Shown here: positions 1 through 6,079 of the stretch, piece after piece
Layout: each line of letters begins with the position of its first letter
Numbering within the stretch: the first letter of the stretch is position 1
Assembly: GCA_964477275.1 (NCBI GenBank)
Contig: CAYZDV010000117.1
Span: 1 to 6,079 of the forward strand
Origin: CAYZDV01 sp964477275
GTDB taxonomy: Bacteria; Acidobacteriota; Aminicenantia; Aminicenantales; Aminicenantaceae
Direction: 5' to 3'
Length of the DNA: 6,079 nt
Notes under the pieces: model-generated
What the model was told of the DNA's origin: nothing
Databases searched by the model: none
What the model saw: only the letters and a program-made list of their open reading frames with translations
Program-made: the position numbers and the translations under genes

Positions 1-1410
1 TTCGGCACAGGCGAGGAATCCAACAAGAGATACCGCTTCCTCCTTTCCCAGGGACAGACAGGGTTGAGCGTGGCCTTTGATCTTCCCACCCAGCTGGGCC
101 TCGATTCCGACCATCCCCTGGCCCGAGGCGAGGTGGGCAAAGTGGGAGTGGCCATCGACTCTCTCCAGGACATGGAAACTCTCTTCAAGAGCATCCCCCT
201 GGAGAAGGTCAGCGTCTCCATGACCATCAACTCCACAGCCGCCATCATCCTGGCCATGTACCTGGCCCTTGCGGAAAAGAAAAAGGTCGCCTGGACACGG
301 CTCGAAGGGACCATCCAGAACGACATCCTCAAGGAGTACGTCGCTCGCGGCACCTACATCTATCCGCCCAAAGCTTCACTCCGGCTTATTACCGACATCA
401 TCGCCTTCTGCCAGAACAAGGTTCCCCGCTGGAACACGATGAGCATCAGCGGATACCATATTCGGGAAGCCGGGGCCACGGCCGTCCAGGAGCTGGCTTT
501 CACCCTTGCCAACGCCATCGCCTACATCGAGGCGGCTCTTAAGGCCGGACTCGAAGTGGACAGTTTCGCTCCTCGCCTCTCGTTCTTCCTTGCCGCGCAC
601 AACGACTTCTTCGAAGAGGTGGCCAAATTCCGTGCCGCAAGGAGAATCTGGGCCAGAATCATGAGGGAGCGGTTCAAGGCCAGGAACCCCGACTCCTGGA
701 AATTCCGGTTCCACACTCAGACGAGCGGCGTGACGCTTCTCGCCCAGCAGCCGGAAAACAACGTCGTCCGGGTGGCCTATCAGTCTCTGGCGGCTGTCCT
801 GGGCGGCACCCAGTCGCTTCATACAAACTCCAGGGACGAAGCTCTGGCCCTGCCCAGCGAGGAATCCGCCGAGATCGCCCTCCGCACCCAGCAGATCCTC
901 GCCCACGAAACGGGAGTGGCCGACACCGTTGACCCCCTGGGAGGGTCCTATTTCGTCGAATATCTGACCAACCAGGTTGAGGAAAAGGTGATGGGCTATC
1001 TGCAGAAAATCGAAGAGCTGGGCGGCATGCTGGAGGCTATCGATAACGGCTTTATCCAAAAGGAAATCCAGGAAAGCGCGTATCGCTACCAGAAGCAGGT
1101 GGAGACCAAAAAACAGGTCGTGGTTGGACTCAACGCATACCAGAAGGAAAAAGAGAAAATCCGTTTCCATCTCTACTCTCCGCCGAAAAGGATTGAAGAA
1201 AATCAGGTCAAGAAACTCCGTCTGCTCAAGGCCAGACGACCTGAAGGTCAGGTGATGGCCCGACTGGACGCGCTGAGGGAGGCCGCTCGCTCCGGAAAAA
1301 ACCTTCTCCCCCCCCTCATCGAAGCGGTCAAGGCCATGGCCACCCTCGGAGAGATTTCAGAAGTCCTCAAGGAATCGTTCGGCGTCTTCAAAGAAACCAC
1401 TTTGGCCTGA
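1..1410 (+). CDS. Methylmalonyl-CoA mutase, large (alpha) subunit, stand-alone catalytic domain; 5' end outside window
   Basis: This is a coenzyme-B12-dependent acyl-CoA mutase of the cytoplasm, most likely converting (R)-methylmalonyl-CoA to succinyl-CoA in propionate, odd-chain fatty acid or branched amino acid metabolism. The frame is open from base 1, where the codons read [11 protein letters not shown], a conserved stretch well inside the family, so about 80-90 N-terminal residues are missing; 469 residues are visible. Family blocks follow in order: [43 protein letters not shown] (Tyr 454-456, His 457-459, matching the catalytic Tyr-His pair), [24 protein letters not shown] and [10 protein letters not shown]. 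The arginine at 346-348 lies ten residues after the Gln of TIQ, as Arg207 does in the Propionibacterium enzyme; isobutyryl-CoA mutase has Gln there, which favours methylmalonyl-CoA. The other selectivity residue (Tyr89 equivalent) lies just upstream of the window. The protein stops after the TIM-barrel part with no cobalamin-binding domain, so a separate small B12-binding subunit is needed and is not seen here. Other mutases of the family are not fully excluded. Confidence 0.93.
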   Translation, partial: FGTGEESNKRYRFLLSQGQTGLSVAFDLPTQLGLDSDHPLARGEVGKVGVAIDSLQDMETLFKSIPLEKVSVSMTINSTAAIILAMYLALAEKKKVAWTRLEGTIQNDILKEYVARGTYIYPPKASLRLITDIIAFCQNKVPRWNTMSISGYHIREAGATAVQELAFTLANAIAYIEAALKAGLEVDSFAPRLSFFLAAHNDFFEEVAKFRAARRIWARIMRERFKARNPDSWKFRFHTQTSGVTLLAQQPENNVVRVAYQSLAAVLGGTQSLHTNSRDEALALPSEESAEIALRTQQILAHETGVADTVDPLGGSYFVEYLTNQVEEKVMGYLQKIEELGGMLEAIDNGFIQKEIQESAYRYQKQVETKKQVVVGLNAYQKEKEKIRFHLYSPPKRIEENQVKKLRLLKARRPEGQVMARLDALREAARSGKNLLPPLIEAVKAMATLGEISEVLKESFGVFKETTLA

Positions 1411-1421
1411 GTTTTGCTTTC

Positions 1422-1450
1422 TTGACTTTCTCCTTGATCAATTCTAAGAT
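1422..1450 (+). promoter_or_regulatory. Possible sigma70-type promoter for the amidohydrolase gene
   Basis: TTGACT (1422-1427, five of six consensus bases) and TAAGAT (1445-1450, four of six) are separated by 17 bases in the gap between the mutase stop and the amidohydrolase start. Transcription would begin around 1457-1458, at the GTG taken as the start codon, giving a leaderless or nearly leaderless message. No terminator is visible after the mutase, so read-through from upstream is also possible. The call rests on sequence pattern only. Confidence 0.4.
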
Positions 1451-1457
1451 AAGACCC

Positions 1458-2765
1458 GTGCCAAAAAAGCACGAATTTTCCGTCCTTTCTCTCCTGTCTT
1501 TATTCCTCCTCGTCTTTGTTCTGGAGAGCGCTGCTGTGGATAAGGCTACAGCCCTCCTCATCGAAAAGGACATCAAGAAAGTCCTTCCCGAGGTCATCAG
1601 AACCCGGCGGTTCCTCCACATGAACCCCGAGCTGAGCAACCGGGAATACCAGACGGCGAAACTCGTCTCTTCTAAGCTGATGTCCCTGGGACTGGAGGTC
1701 AGGACAGGGATGGCCAAAACCGGAGTGGTGGCCCTTCTCCGGGGCGGCGAGCGGGGCTCCACGGTCGCCATCAGGGCGGACATGGATGCTCTGCCCATCC
1801 AGGAACTCGTCGATGTCCCTTTCAAATCCCTGAACCCGGGAGTGATGCACGCCTGCGGCCACGACATCCACACCTCCATCGCTCTGGGAACGGCCATGGT
1901 CCTCAGCGCTTTGAAAGAAAAAATCAAGGGAAACGTCAAATTCATCTTTCAGCCGGCTGAAGAAGGTCCCCCTCCCGGAGAAGAAGGCGGGGCAAGCCTG
2001 ATGATCGAAGAAGGAGCCCTGGAAGACCCTCAGGTCGGGGCCATCTTTGGCCTCCACGTCTGGCCTGAAGACCTCGGAAAAGTCCTTTTTTCTCCAGGAC
2101 CCATCATGGCCAGTGCGGACTGGTTTGAAATCACGATCATCGGAAAAAGCTCTCATGCCGCCCGTCCTCACGAAGGCGTGGACCCCATCGCACTGGCCGC
2201 CAGCACCATCGTCAGCCTCCAGGCCATCATCAGCCGCACCCTGGACCCGACCGACCCCGCTGTGCTGACCATCGGCAAGATAGAGGGCGGAACAAAGGCC
2301 AACATCATCGCCGAGAGAGTCCTCCTGGAAGGAACTGTGCGAACCCTGAGCGAGGCCAACCGCCAGAAAATCCCGCAAATCATGGAAAGCATCGTCCGTG
2401 GAATCACCCAGTCCTTCGGCGCAGACTACAGCTTCCGTTACCGGCACGGATCGCCGGCTGTCTACAACCACCCGGAACTGGCCAAGATCATGCTTCCCAC
2501 TCTGGTGGATGTGGTGGGAAGAGAAAACCTCATGGAGCTCAGACCCCAGATGGTCGCCGAGGATTTCTCTCATTACTGTCAGAAAATCCCCGGCTTCTTT
2601 TATTTCCTGGGAGTGAAAGACCCGGAGCTGGAGGCCATGGCCCCTCTCCACAGTCCCGACTTCAACCCCGATGAAAGGAGCATTTCGCTGGGCATCAAAA
2701 TCATGTGTCATCTCCTCCTGGATTGCCTGGAGCACCAGAGCCACCTCGAGGAAAACTTCTTTTAG
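1458..2765 (+). CDS. Exported M20-family amidohydrolase (M20D type, N-acyl-amino acid amidohydrolase / carboxypeptidase-like)
   Basis: This is a metal-dependent hydrolase that should cleave an amide bond in N-acylated amino acids, amino-acid conjugates or small peptides; the exact substrate cannot be read from sequence. The GTG at 1458 was chosen because it gives a compact signal peptide: P-K-K-H, then a hydrophobic core from about residue 8 to 22, then S-A-A before a likely cleavage near residue 26. In-frame TTG codons upstream (1422, 1434) would add a polar stretch and lie in a promoter-like region. The product is 435 residues, normal for an M20D enzyme of about 390 plus a leader. The metal and active-site motifs look intact: HACGHDIH (residues 131-138), AEEG (Glu168 and Glu169), GLHVWP (His200) and LHSPDF (His398). 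The dimerisation domain carries SSHAARPHEG, typical of the family. It probably acts in the periplasm or outside the cell, processing peptides or conjugates for uptake. No strong ribosome site precedes the start. The gene sits 47 bases after the mutase and 11 bases before comEC, with no evident functional tie to either. Confidence 0.92.
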   Translation: MPKKHEFSVLSLLSLFLLVFVLESAAVDKATALLIEKDIKKVLPEVIRTRRFLHMNPELSNREYQTAKLVSSKLMSLGLEVRTGMAKTGVVALLRGGERGSTVAIRADMDALPIQELVDVPFKSLNPGVMHACGHDIHTSIALGTAMVLSALKEKIKGNVKFIFQPAEEGPPPGEEGGASLMIEEGALEDPQVGAIFGLHVWPEDLGKVLFSPGPIMASADWFEITIIGKSSHAARPHEGVDPIALAASTIVSLQAIISRTLDPTDPAVLTIGKIEGGTKANIIAERVLLEGTVRTLSEANRQKIPQIMESIVRGITQSFGADYSFRYRHGSPAVYNHPELAKIMLPTLVDVVGRENLMELRPQMVAEDFSHYCQKIPGFFYFLGVKDPELEAMAPLHSPDFNPDERSISLGIKIMCHLLLDCLEHQSHLEENFF

Positions 2766-2776
2766 TTCTCTCCGGA

Positions 2777-5161
2777 ATGCCTTTCCCTTTTCTTTTTCTG
2801 GCGCTGTCGCTGGCCTCGGGAATACTCGCATCCTCTCTTCTCTCAATTTCCCTTCTGAGCATGGTCCTGGCTGTGCTGGCTTCTCTGGCCGGCAGCTGGC
2901 TGCTGTATTTTATCCGGAGGGAGACCGCCGCTTTCCTTCTCATTCTTCTCACCATTTTTTTTCTCGGCGCAGGCCTCCACACCTTATCTGAGATGACTTT
3001 TAAGGAGAATTCTCTCCGCCAGCTCGAGTTTTCAGACTACGCCGACTTCACCGGGACAGTGTCCAGGTCCCCGTCCCGAGCCATGGACAGCGATTTTCTT
3101 TTTGTCAAAGTGAAAAAAGTGTCATACGGGAACAGAGAAGTGAAGGCGAAAGGAAATCTCAGGGTCACGATTCCCAGATCCGCGGAGCCGGCCGGCCCGC
3201 TTCGCCTCTCGATCGGGGATCGAGTGAAGGTCTCGGCCAGGCTTCTCTCCGATAAGGGATTCCAGAATTTCCAGTCGTTTTCTCTGCAATCCGCTCTCAA
3301 AAGTCAGAACATCCACCGGAGGGCGTTCACCAAGAGCCGGCTCCTCGTGGAACGACGGCAGCCCGGGAAAAAATATTCTCCGCTTCGCCTGATCTCGATT
3401 CTCCACCAGAATCTGCAGGAGAAAATCGAAGCCCATTTTCCCTCCTCTGCGGGGCGCTCCATCTCTCCTCAGGGAGCAGTCCTCGAAGCTCTTCTCCTGG
3501 GAGAAAGGGGCCGAATGGAGCCCTCTGACACCCTCTCTCTCCAGAAGGCCGGCGTCTACCACCTCTTCGCCATATCCGGAGCCCATATCGCCATCATCTC
3601 TTTTTTTCTTTTTTCTCTTTTCCGGCTTGTCCGCATTCCCACCCGGCCCTCCTATCTTCTGCTGATGGCCTTTCTCCTTTTTTATGCGCTCCTGGTGGAA
3701 GGCCGGCCATCTGTCCTGAGGGCAACAATCATGACCCTGGCCTTCCTCCTGGGAAAACTCCTCTGGGCAGACGTCCATCTCCTCAACACCATCTCCATCT
3801 CCGCTTTTCTTTTGCTCCTTCTCAACCCTTTTCAACTCTTCAACGTTGGCTTTCAACTGACATTTGCCGCCACCCTCTCCATCATTCTCTTCTTTCCCAG
3901 AGTGATCAAATACCTTCCCCGGATGCCGCTGAGGCTCAGCGAAATCCTGGCCCTTTCCCTGACTGCCCAGCTCGGGGTGCTGCCTTTCCTGGCCAGCACC
4001 TTCAACAGGGTCACCTTCTCCGCCCTTGTCCTGAACTATGCCGCCCTTCCCCTCGTCGCCTTGATCATGGCTTCAGGCTACATTTTCCTGCCCCTCTCCT
4101 TTGTCAGCTCCTTCCTGGCTCGGTGGTTCGCCCTGGGACTGAGCTTCCTCATCGACCTGCTCATCAGCTCTTCCCGGCTTCTGGACTGGCTCTCTTTCGT
4201 CTCCTACCGCATCCCGACCCCTCATCTGGTGACCATCATCGGCTATTTCCTTTTTCTCTTTCTTATGCTCCTTCCTTCCCGGATAAAAAAACAGAAGCTG
4301 GTGCTCTCGCTCGGCTTTTCTGTCTTCCTGGTCATTTTAGTCACCTACCCCTTTCCCTCTTCATCCAGGGACCTCAAGCTCACCTTCATCGACGTCGGCC
4401 AGGGCGAATCCATCCTCGTCGAGTTTCCCGGAAAAAAGAAGATGCTCATCGACGGCGGCGGGCTGCCCGGCAGCACATTGGACGTCGGAGAAACCGTTGT
4501 TTCTCCCTTCCTCTGGAGAAAGGGGATTAAAAAAATCGATTACCTCGTGCTCAGCCACGCCCACCCCGATCATCTCGACGGCCTCAAGGCCATTTCGCGC
4601 AATTTCAGAATCGGCGAATTCTGGGAGGCCCTCAGTCCCACGACCTCCACTTCCTACAGGGAATTCAAGGCCGGCCTTCCCTCATCCCTCTCCCAGCGGA
4701 GAATGTTTCGGGGGGACTCTCTCCATGAGCGAAAGGTGAGAATCGATGCCCTCCATCCTCGACAAAGTGGGCCCTTTGTTTCCACTATCGAAAACGACGA
4801 TTCTCTCGTCCTCCGCCTTGCTTACGGCCAGACCTCATTCCTTCTTCCGGGCGATATCGAGAAAGAGGCGGAATGCGAAATCCTGGAGCATGTTCCGCAA
4901 ATCGAGAGTCAGTTGCTCAAGTCTCCTCATCATGGAAGCCGCTCTTCGAGCTCGGCTGCCTTCCTGAGGCGTGTGGCCCCTCAGATCGTGGTCATCTCTC
5001 TGGGAAGGGGCAACCCATACGGTTTTCCTGACCAGGAAGTGCTGGAGAGATACAAAGAGATGGGTGCGGAGGTTTACCGCACCGACATCCACGGCGCCGT
5101 GGAAGCCTCCTCTGACGGCCGGAGGATCATGGTCAGGACAGCCAGCCAGAGGACCGACTAA
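2777..5161 (+). CDS. comEC: ComEC/Rec2 family competence protein: inner-membrane DNA-uptake channel with metallo-beta-lactamase domain
   Basis: In naturally transformable bacteria ComEC carries one strand of incoming DNA across the cytoplasmic membrane. This 794-residue product has the full architecture at the usual length. Residues 1-75 hold two or three membrane segments and about 85-195 form the soluble DUF4131 region. Residues 235-530 are the polytopic Competence domain, with LLLGERG, FAISGAHI (264-271), RPSVLRA (310-316) and VGFQLTF. From about 535 to the end is a metallo-beta-lactamase fold with DVGQGES (539-545), DGGG, SHAHPDHLDG (His594, His596, Asp598, His599), LLPGDI (Asp693) and SPHHGS (His718, His719). 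The metal ligands appear complete, so this domain could be an active nuclease, the role proposed for it in the family. ATG 2777 is preferred: the alternative GTG 2705 would overlap the previous gene by 61 bases and add a proline-rich tail before the first hydrophobic helix. No good ribosome site precedes ATG 2777, so translation may depend on coupling to the amidohydrolase 11 bases upstream. No other competence gene is visible, so actual transformation is not shown. Confidence 0.95.
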   Translation: MPFPFLFLALSLASGILASSLLSISLLSMVLAVLASLAGSWLLYFIRRETAAFLLILLTIFFLGAGLHTLSEMTFKENSLRQLEFSDYADFTGTVSRSPSRAMDSDFLFVKVKKVSYGNREVKAKGNLRVTIPRSAEPAGPLRLSIGDRVKVSARLLSDKGFQNFQSFSLQSALKSQNIHRRAFTKSRLLVERRQPGKKYSPLRLISILHQNLQEKIEAHFPSSAGRSISPQGAVLEALLLGERGRMEPSDTLSLQKAGVYHLFAISGAHIAIISFFLFSLFRLVRIPTRPSYLLLMAFLLFYALLVEGRPSVLRATIMTLAFLLGKLLWADVHLLNTISISAFLLLLLNPFQLFNVGFQLTFAATLSIILFFPRVIKYLPRMPLRLSEILALSLTAQLGVLPFLASTFNRVTFSALVLNYAALPLVALIMASGYIFLPLSFVSSFLARWFALGLSFLIDLLISSSRLLDWLSFVSYRIPTPHLVTIIGYFLFLFLMLLPSRIKKQKLVLSLGFSVFLVILVTYPFPSSSRDLKLTFIDVGQGESILVEFPGKKKMLIDGGGLPGSTLDVGETVVSPFLWRKGIKKIDYLVLSHAHPDHLDGLKAISRNFRIGEFWEALSPTTSTSYREFKAGLPSSLSQRRMFRGDSLHERKVRIDALHPRQSGPFVSTIENDDSLVLRLAYGQTSFLLPGDIEKEAECEILEHVPQIESQLLKSPHHGSRSSSSAAFLRRVAPQIVVISLGRGNPYGFPDQEVLERYKEMGAEVYRTDIHGAVEASSDGRRIMVRTASQRTD

Positions 5162-5179
5162 AGGCCGGGCCTCTCCTTT

Positions 5180-5199
5180 GATGAGAACACCTCATCTTT
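5180..5199 (+). terminator. Possible weak terminator hairpin after comEC
   Basis: GATGAG (5180-5185) and CTCATC (5191-5196) form a six-base-pair stem with a five-base AACAC loop, 18 bases after the comEC stop, followed by only three T residues. The short stem and short T tract make this weak as an intrinsic terminator. A second hairpin, TTTCCGG (5197-5203) with CCGGAGA (5212-5218) including one T-G pair, follows at once but leads into an A-run rather than a T-run. Confidence 0.27.
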
Positions 5200-5318
5200 C
5201 CGGGTGAGAAACCGGAGAAAAAAAATCATTCTGAAAATCATCCCGAAAGGCGATTTACGAAAGGACCGATTTCTCTTATCTTGATGAATGAAAGGCACGA
5301 ATAAAATGCTTAAAGCGA

Positions 5319-5393
5319 AGGGGTCGGTTTTTGAGCCTTGACCACCCCCTTTATCTCCTCCTTCTTTTATCGTTTTTTCAAGAACCGACCCCT
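5319..5393. repeat. Imperfect inverted repeat, REPIN- or MITE-like palindromic element
   Basis: The left arm AGGGGTCGGTTTTTGA (5319-5334) and the right arm TCAAGAACCGACCCCT (5378-5393) are inverted copies matching at 15 of 16 positions; the one difference (T5330 against G5382) would still pair as G-U in RNA. The 43 bases between are rich in C and T and carry no open frame. The arm sequence resembles short terminal repeats I associate with IS200-like, REP-associated tyrosine transposases, and paired inverted copies at this spacing are the form of a REPIN. No transposase is present, so it would be a non-autonomous element or a remnant. Alternatively it could be a hairpin in a transcript, but no T-run follows either arm as a terminator would need. 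The repeat is seen directly; its mobile nature is inferred. Confidence 0.6.
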
Positions 5394-5425
5394 CATCCCG
5401 GAGCGGAGAAATGCCTTTTGTCCGA

Positions 5426-5454
5426 TTGACATCAAAAGCGCGATAAGATATAAT
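5426..5454 (+). promoter_or_regulatory. Consensus sigma70 promoter for the small secreted protein
   Basis: TTGACA (5426-5431) and TATAAT (5449-5454) both match the housekeeping consensus exactly and are 17 bases apart, the optimal spacing. Transcription should start near 5461, leaving about 13-15 bases before the ATG at 5475. The TTG at 5454 overlaps the -10 box and therefore cannot be the start codon. The AAGG in the leader (5468-5471) is the likely ribosome site, though it is unusually close to the ATG. I see no clear operator, apart from the inverted repeat ending 32 bases upstream of the -35 box. Confidence 0.8.
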
Positions 5455-5474
5455 TGTTAAAAAATAAAAGGAAA

Positions 5475-6035
5475 ATGAACATTAAAAAGCTGATCGTGGC
5501 AACGTGTCTTCCCTTATTCCTCACCTCGCTCCTCTTCTCCCAGAGCGTGGCCGAACTGGCCAAAAAGGAAAAAGAACGGAGAGAAAAACTCAAAGAAACA
5601 AAGGAAGAAGTTGTCGTCACCAACGCCGACCTGAGCAAAATCAGCAAAAGACCCGCCATTTCCACACCGAGCTCTCAGATAGTGATGGAGGCGGCAAGCC
5701 CGGAACAAAAGCCTCCCAAGACCTCCACGGGCCTATTCCCCCCGGCCGCGGATGAAAAAATAGACAGCAGAGAGCCGGGCGGGCCAACACCCGAAGACCT
5801 TCAGGCAAAATGGCTCCAGGCCCAGGAGTATGTGAACCTCCTGACCATAAAGTTCAACGGCCTCTGGCAGGAATTTTACAGCATGGACGACATGACCGAC
5901 CGGGAAGGAATCCAGCAGCAAATCCGACAAACCGCCGCCCAGATCGAAAAAGCCCAGGAGGACGAAATCCGCGCCAGGCAGGAGTGGGAAAAGGCGCGCT
6001 CGGGTGCGAGAATAACCCAGAAGAGGCGCAACTAA
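5475..6035 (+). CDS. Uncharacterised small secreted charged protein, probable coiled coil
   Basis: I do not recognise a function. The 186-residue product begins with a clear signal peptide: M-N-I-K-K, a hydrophobic stretch (residues 6-21), then S-Q-S before VAELA, so cleavage is likely near residue 22-24. There is a cysteine at residue 11 inside the core but no lipobox. The mature protein opens with a highly charged Lys/Glu/Arg helix (25-45), then VVVTNADL (46-53), a proline- and serine-rich linker (about 58-106), and a predominantly helical charged tail (107-180) rich in Gln, Glu, Arg and Ala that probably forms a coiled coil. From memory, proteins with this leader, V-A-E-L-A-K-K-E-K-E-R-R-type opening and T-N-x-D-L motif recur in Acidobacteriota and Aminicenantes as hypothetical proteins; that link is not tested here. 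ATG 5475 is chosen because the only earlier in-frame start lies in the promoter. The gene stands alone after a 313-base gap behind its own strong promoter, suggesting steady expression. The C-terminal end may be altered by a frameshift (see findings). Gene call firm, role unknown. Confidence 0.85.
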   Translation: MNIKKLIVATCLPLFLTSLLFSQSVAELAKKEKERREKLKETKEEVVVTNADLSKISKRPAISTPSSQIVMEAASPEQKPPKTSTGLFPPAADEKIDSREPGGPTPEDLQAKWLQAQEYVNLLTIKFNGLWQEFYSMDDMTDREGIQQQIRQTAAQIEKAQEDEIRARQEWEKARSGARITQKRRN

Positions 6036-6079
6036 GGGAAGAGATGGGGGCCGCCGCCGGCCGCAATCTTCAAGCCTGA

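Larger units (their letters stand above)
5162..5474. other. 313-base non-coding gap between comEC and the secreted-protein gene
   Basis: No open frame here looks like a protein gene. The region is more AT-rich than the flanking genes. From left to right it contains small hairpins right after the comEC stop (5162-5218), an A-run (5218-5225), a featureless AT-rich stretch, a 16-bp inverted repeat with a pyrimidine-rich middle (5319-5393), and a consensus promoter (5426-5454). A TTGATG and TAAAAT pair at 5281-5286 and 5302-5307 is too closely spaced (15 bases) to call a promoter. I saw no tRNA-like or riboswitch-like fold. Confidence 0.7.

Noticed and set aside
376..1170. 264-codon open frame on the - strand inside the mutase gene
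   Set aside because: It has no domain signal and lies wholly opposite highly conserved mutase blocks.
2705..2776. N-terminal extension of ComEC from GTG 2705
   Set aside because: It would overlap the preceding gene by 61 bases and add a proline-rich tail unlike typical ComEC N-termini, which begin directly with a hydrophobic helix.
1500..2846. 448-codon open frame on the - strand covering the amidohydrolase gene
   Set aside because: Its product is rich in His, Asp, Gly and Phe with no recognisable family motif. The + strand here encodes an intact M20 enzyme with all metal ligands, so the antisense frame is a by-product of GC-biased codon use.
3122..3856. 244-codon open frame on the - strand inside comEC
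   Set aside because: Its charged low-complexity composition is the complement of the hydrophobic codons of comEC membrane segments; no independent start or motif supports it.
5281..5307. TTGATG and TAAAAT as a second promoter in the intergenic gap
   Set aside because: The spacing is 15 bases and no gene or RNA is evident directly downstream.
6046..6065. GC-rich hairpin GGCCG-CCGC-CGGCC after the secreted-protein gene as a terminator
   Set aside because: No T-run follows, so it does not fit an intrinsic terminator.
6044..6079. Tiny frame ATG to TGA (11 residues) at the window end
   Set aside because: It is too short and has no supporting motif; the preceding GGGAAGAG is purine-rich but not sufficient evidence for a gene.
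1..6079. A new defence, secretion or biosynthetic system spanning several genes
   Set aside because: Three of the four genes belong to well-known housekeeping or competence families with intact motifs, and the fourth stands alone behind its own promoter; nothing joins them into a new system.

Overview
The window looks like ordinary bacterial chromosome, and every gene in it reads left to right on the + strand. Four protein genes are supported. In order they are the 3' part of a coenzyme-B12-dependent acyl-CoA mutase (probably the methylmalonyl-CoA mutase alpha chain), an exported M20-family amidohydrolase, a full-length ComEC/Rec2 DNA-uptake channel, and a small secreted charged protein that I do not recognise by function. 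The organism cannot be named from this much sequence. The stand-alone mutase alpha chain is of the type shared by archaea and many bacteria. The last gene opens with a signal peptide followed by a V-A-E-L-A-K-K-E-K-E-R-R segment, which I associate from memory with uncharacterised proteins of Acidobacteriota and Candidatus Aminicenantes. That placement is inference.

Layout: the mutase fragment runs to 1410. After 47 bases the amidohydrolase begins at a GTG (1458) and ends at 2765. comEC follows after 11 bases, from 2777 to 5161. The tight packing and shared strand suggest one transcription unit for at least the last two genes. A recognisable promoter-like pair in the 47-base gap suggests the amidohydrolase and comEC can also be transcribed without the mutase. 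I see no metabolic link among the three: carbon metabolism, peptide or amide hydrolysis outside the cytoplasm, and DNA import.

A 313-base non-coding gap (5162-5474) follows comEC. It holds small hairpins just after the comEC stop, a 16-bp near-perfect inverted repeat (arms 5319-5334 and 5378-5393) resembling a short palindromic mobile element, and an exact sigma70-consensus promoter (TTGACA, 17 bases, TATAAT) directly before the small secreted protein gene. The predicted leader there is only about a dozen bases. The secreted protein ends at 6035, and nothing convincing lies in the last 44 bases.

I found no RNA genes, CRISPR array, complete insertion sequence or phage genes, and no evidence of a new multi-gene system. 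The items most worth a second look are the inverted-repeat element, the two promoters placed almost on top of their start codons, and the unassigned secreted protein.
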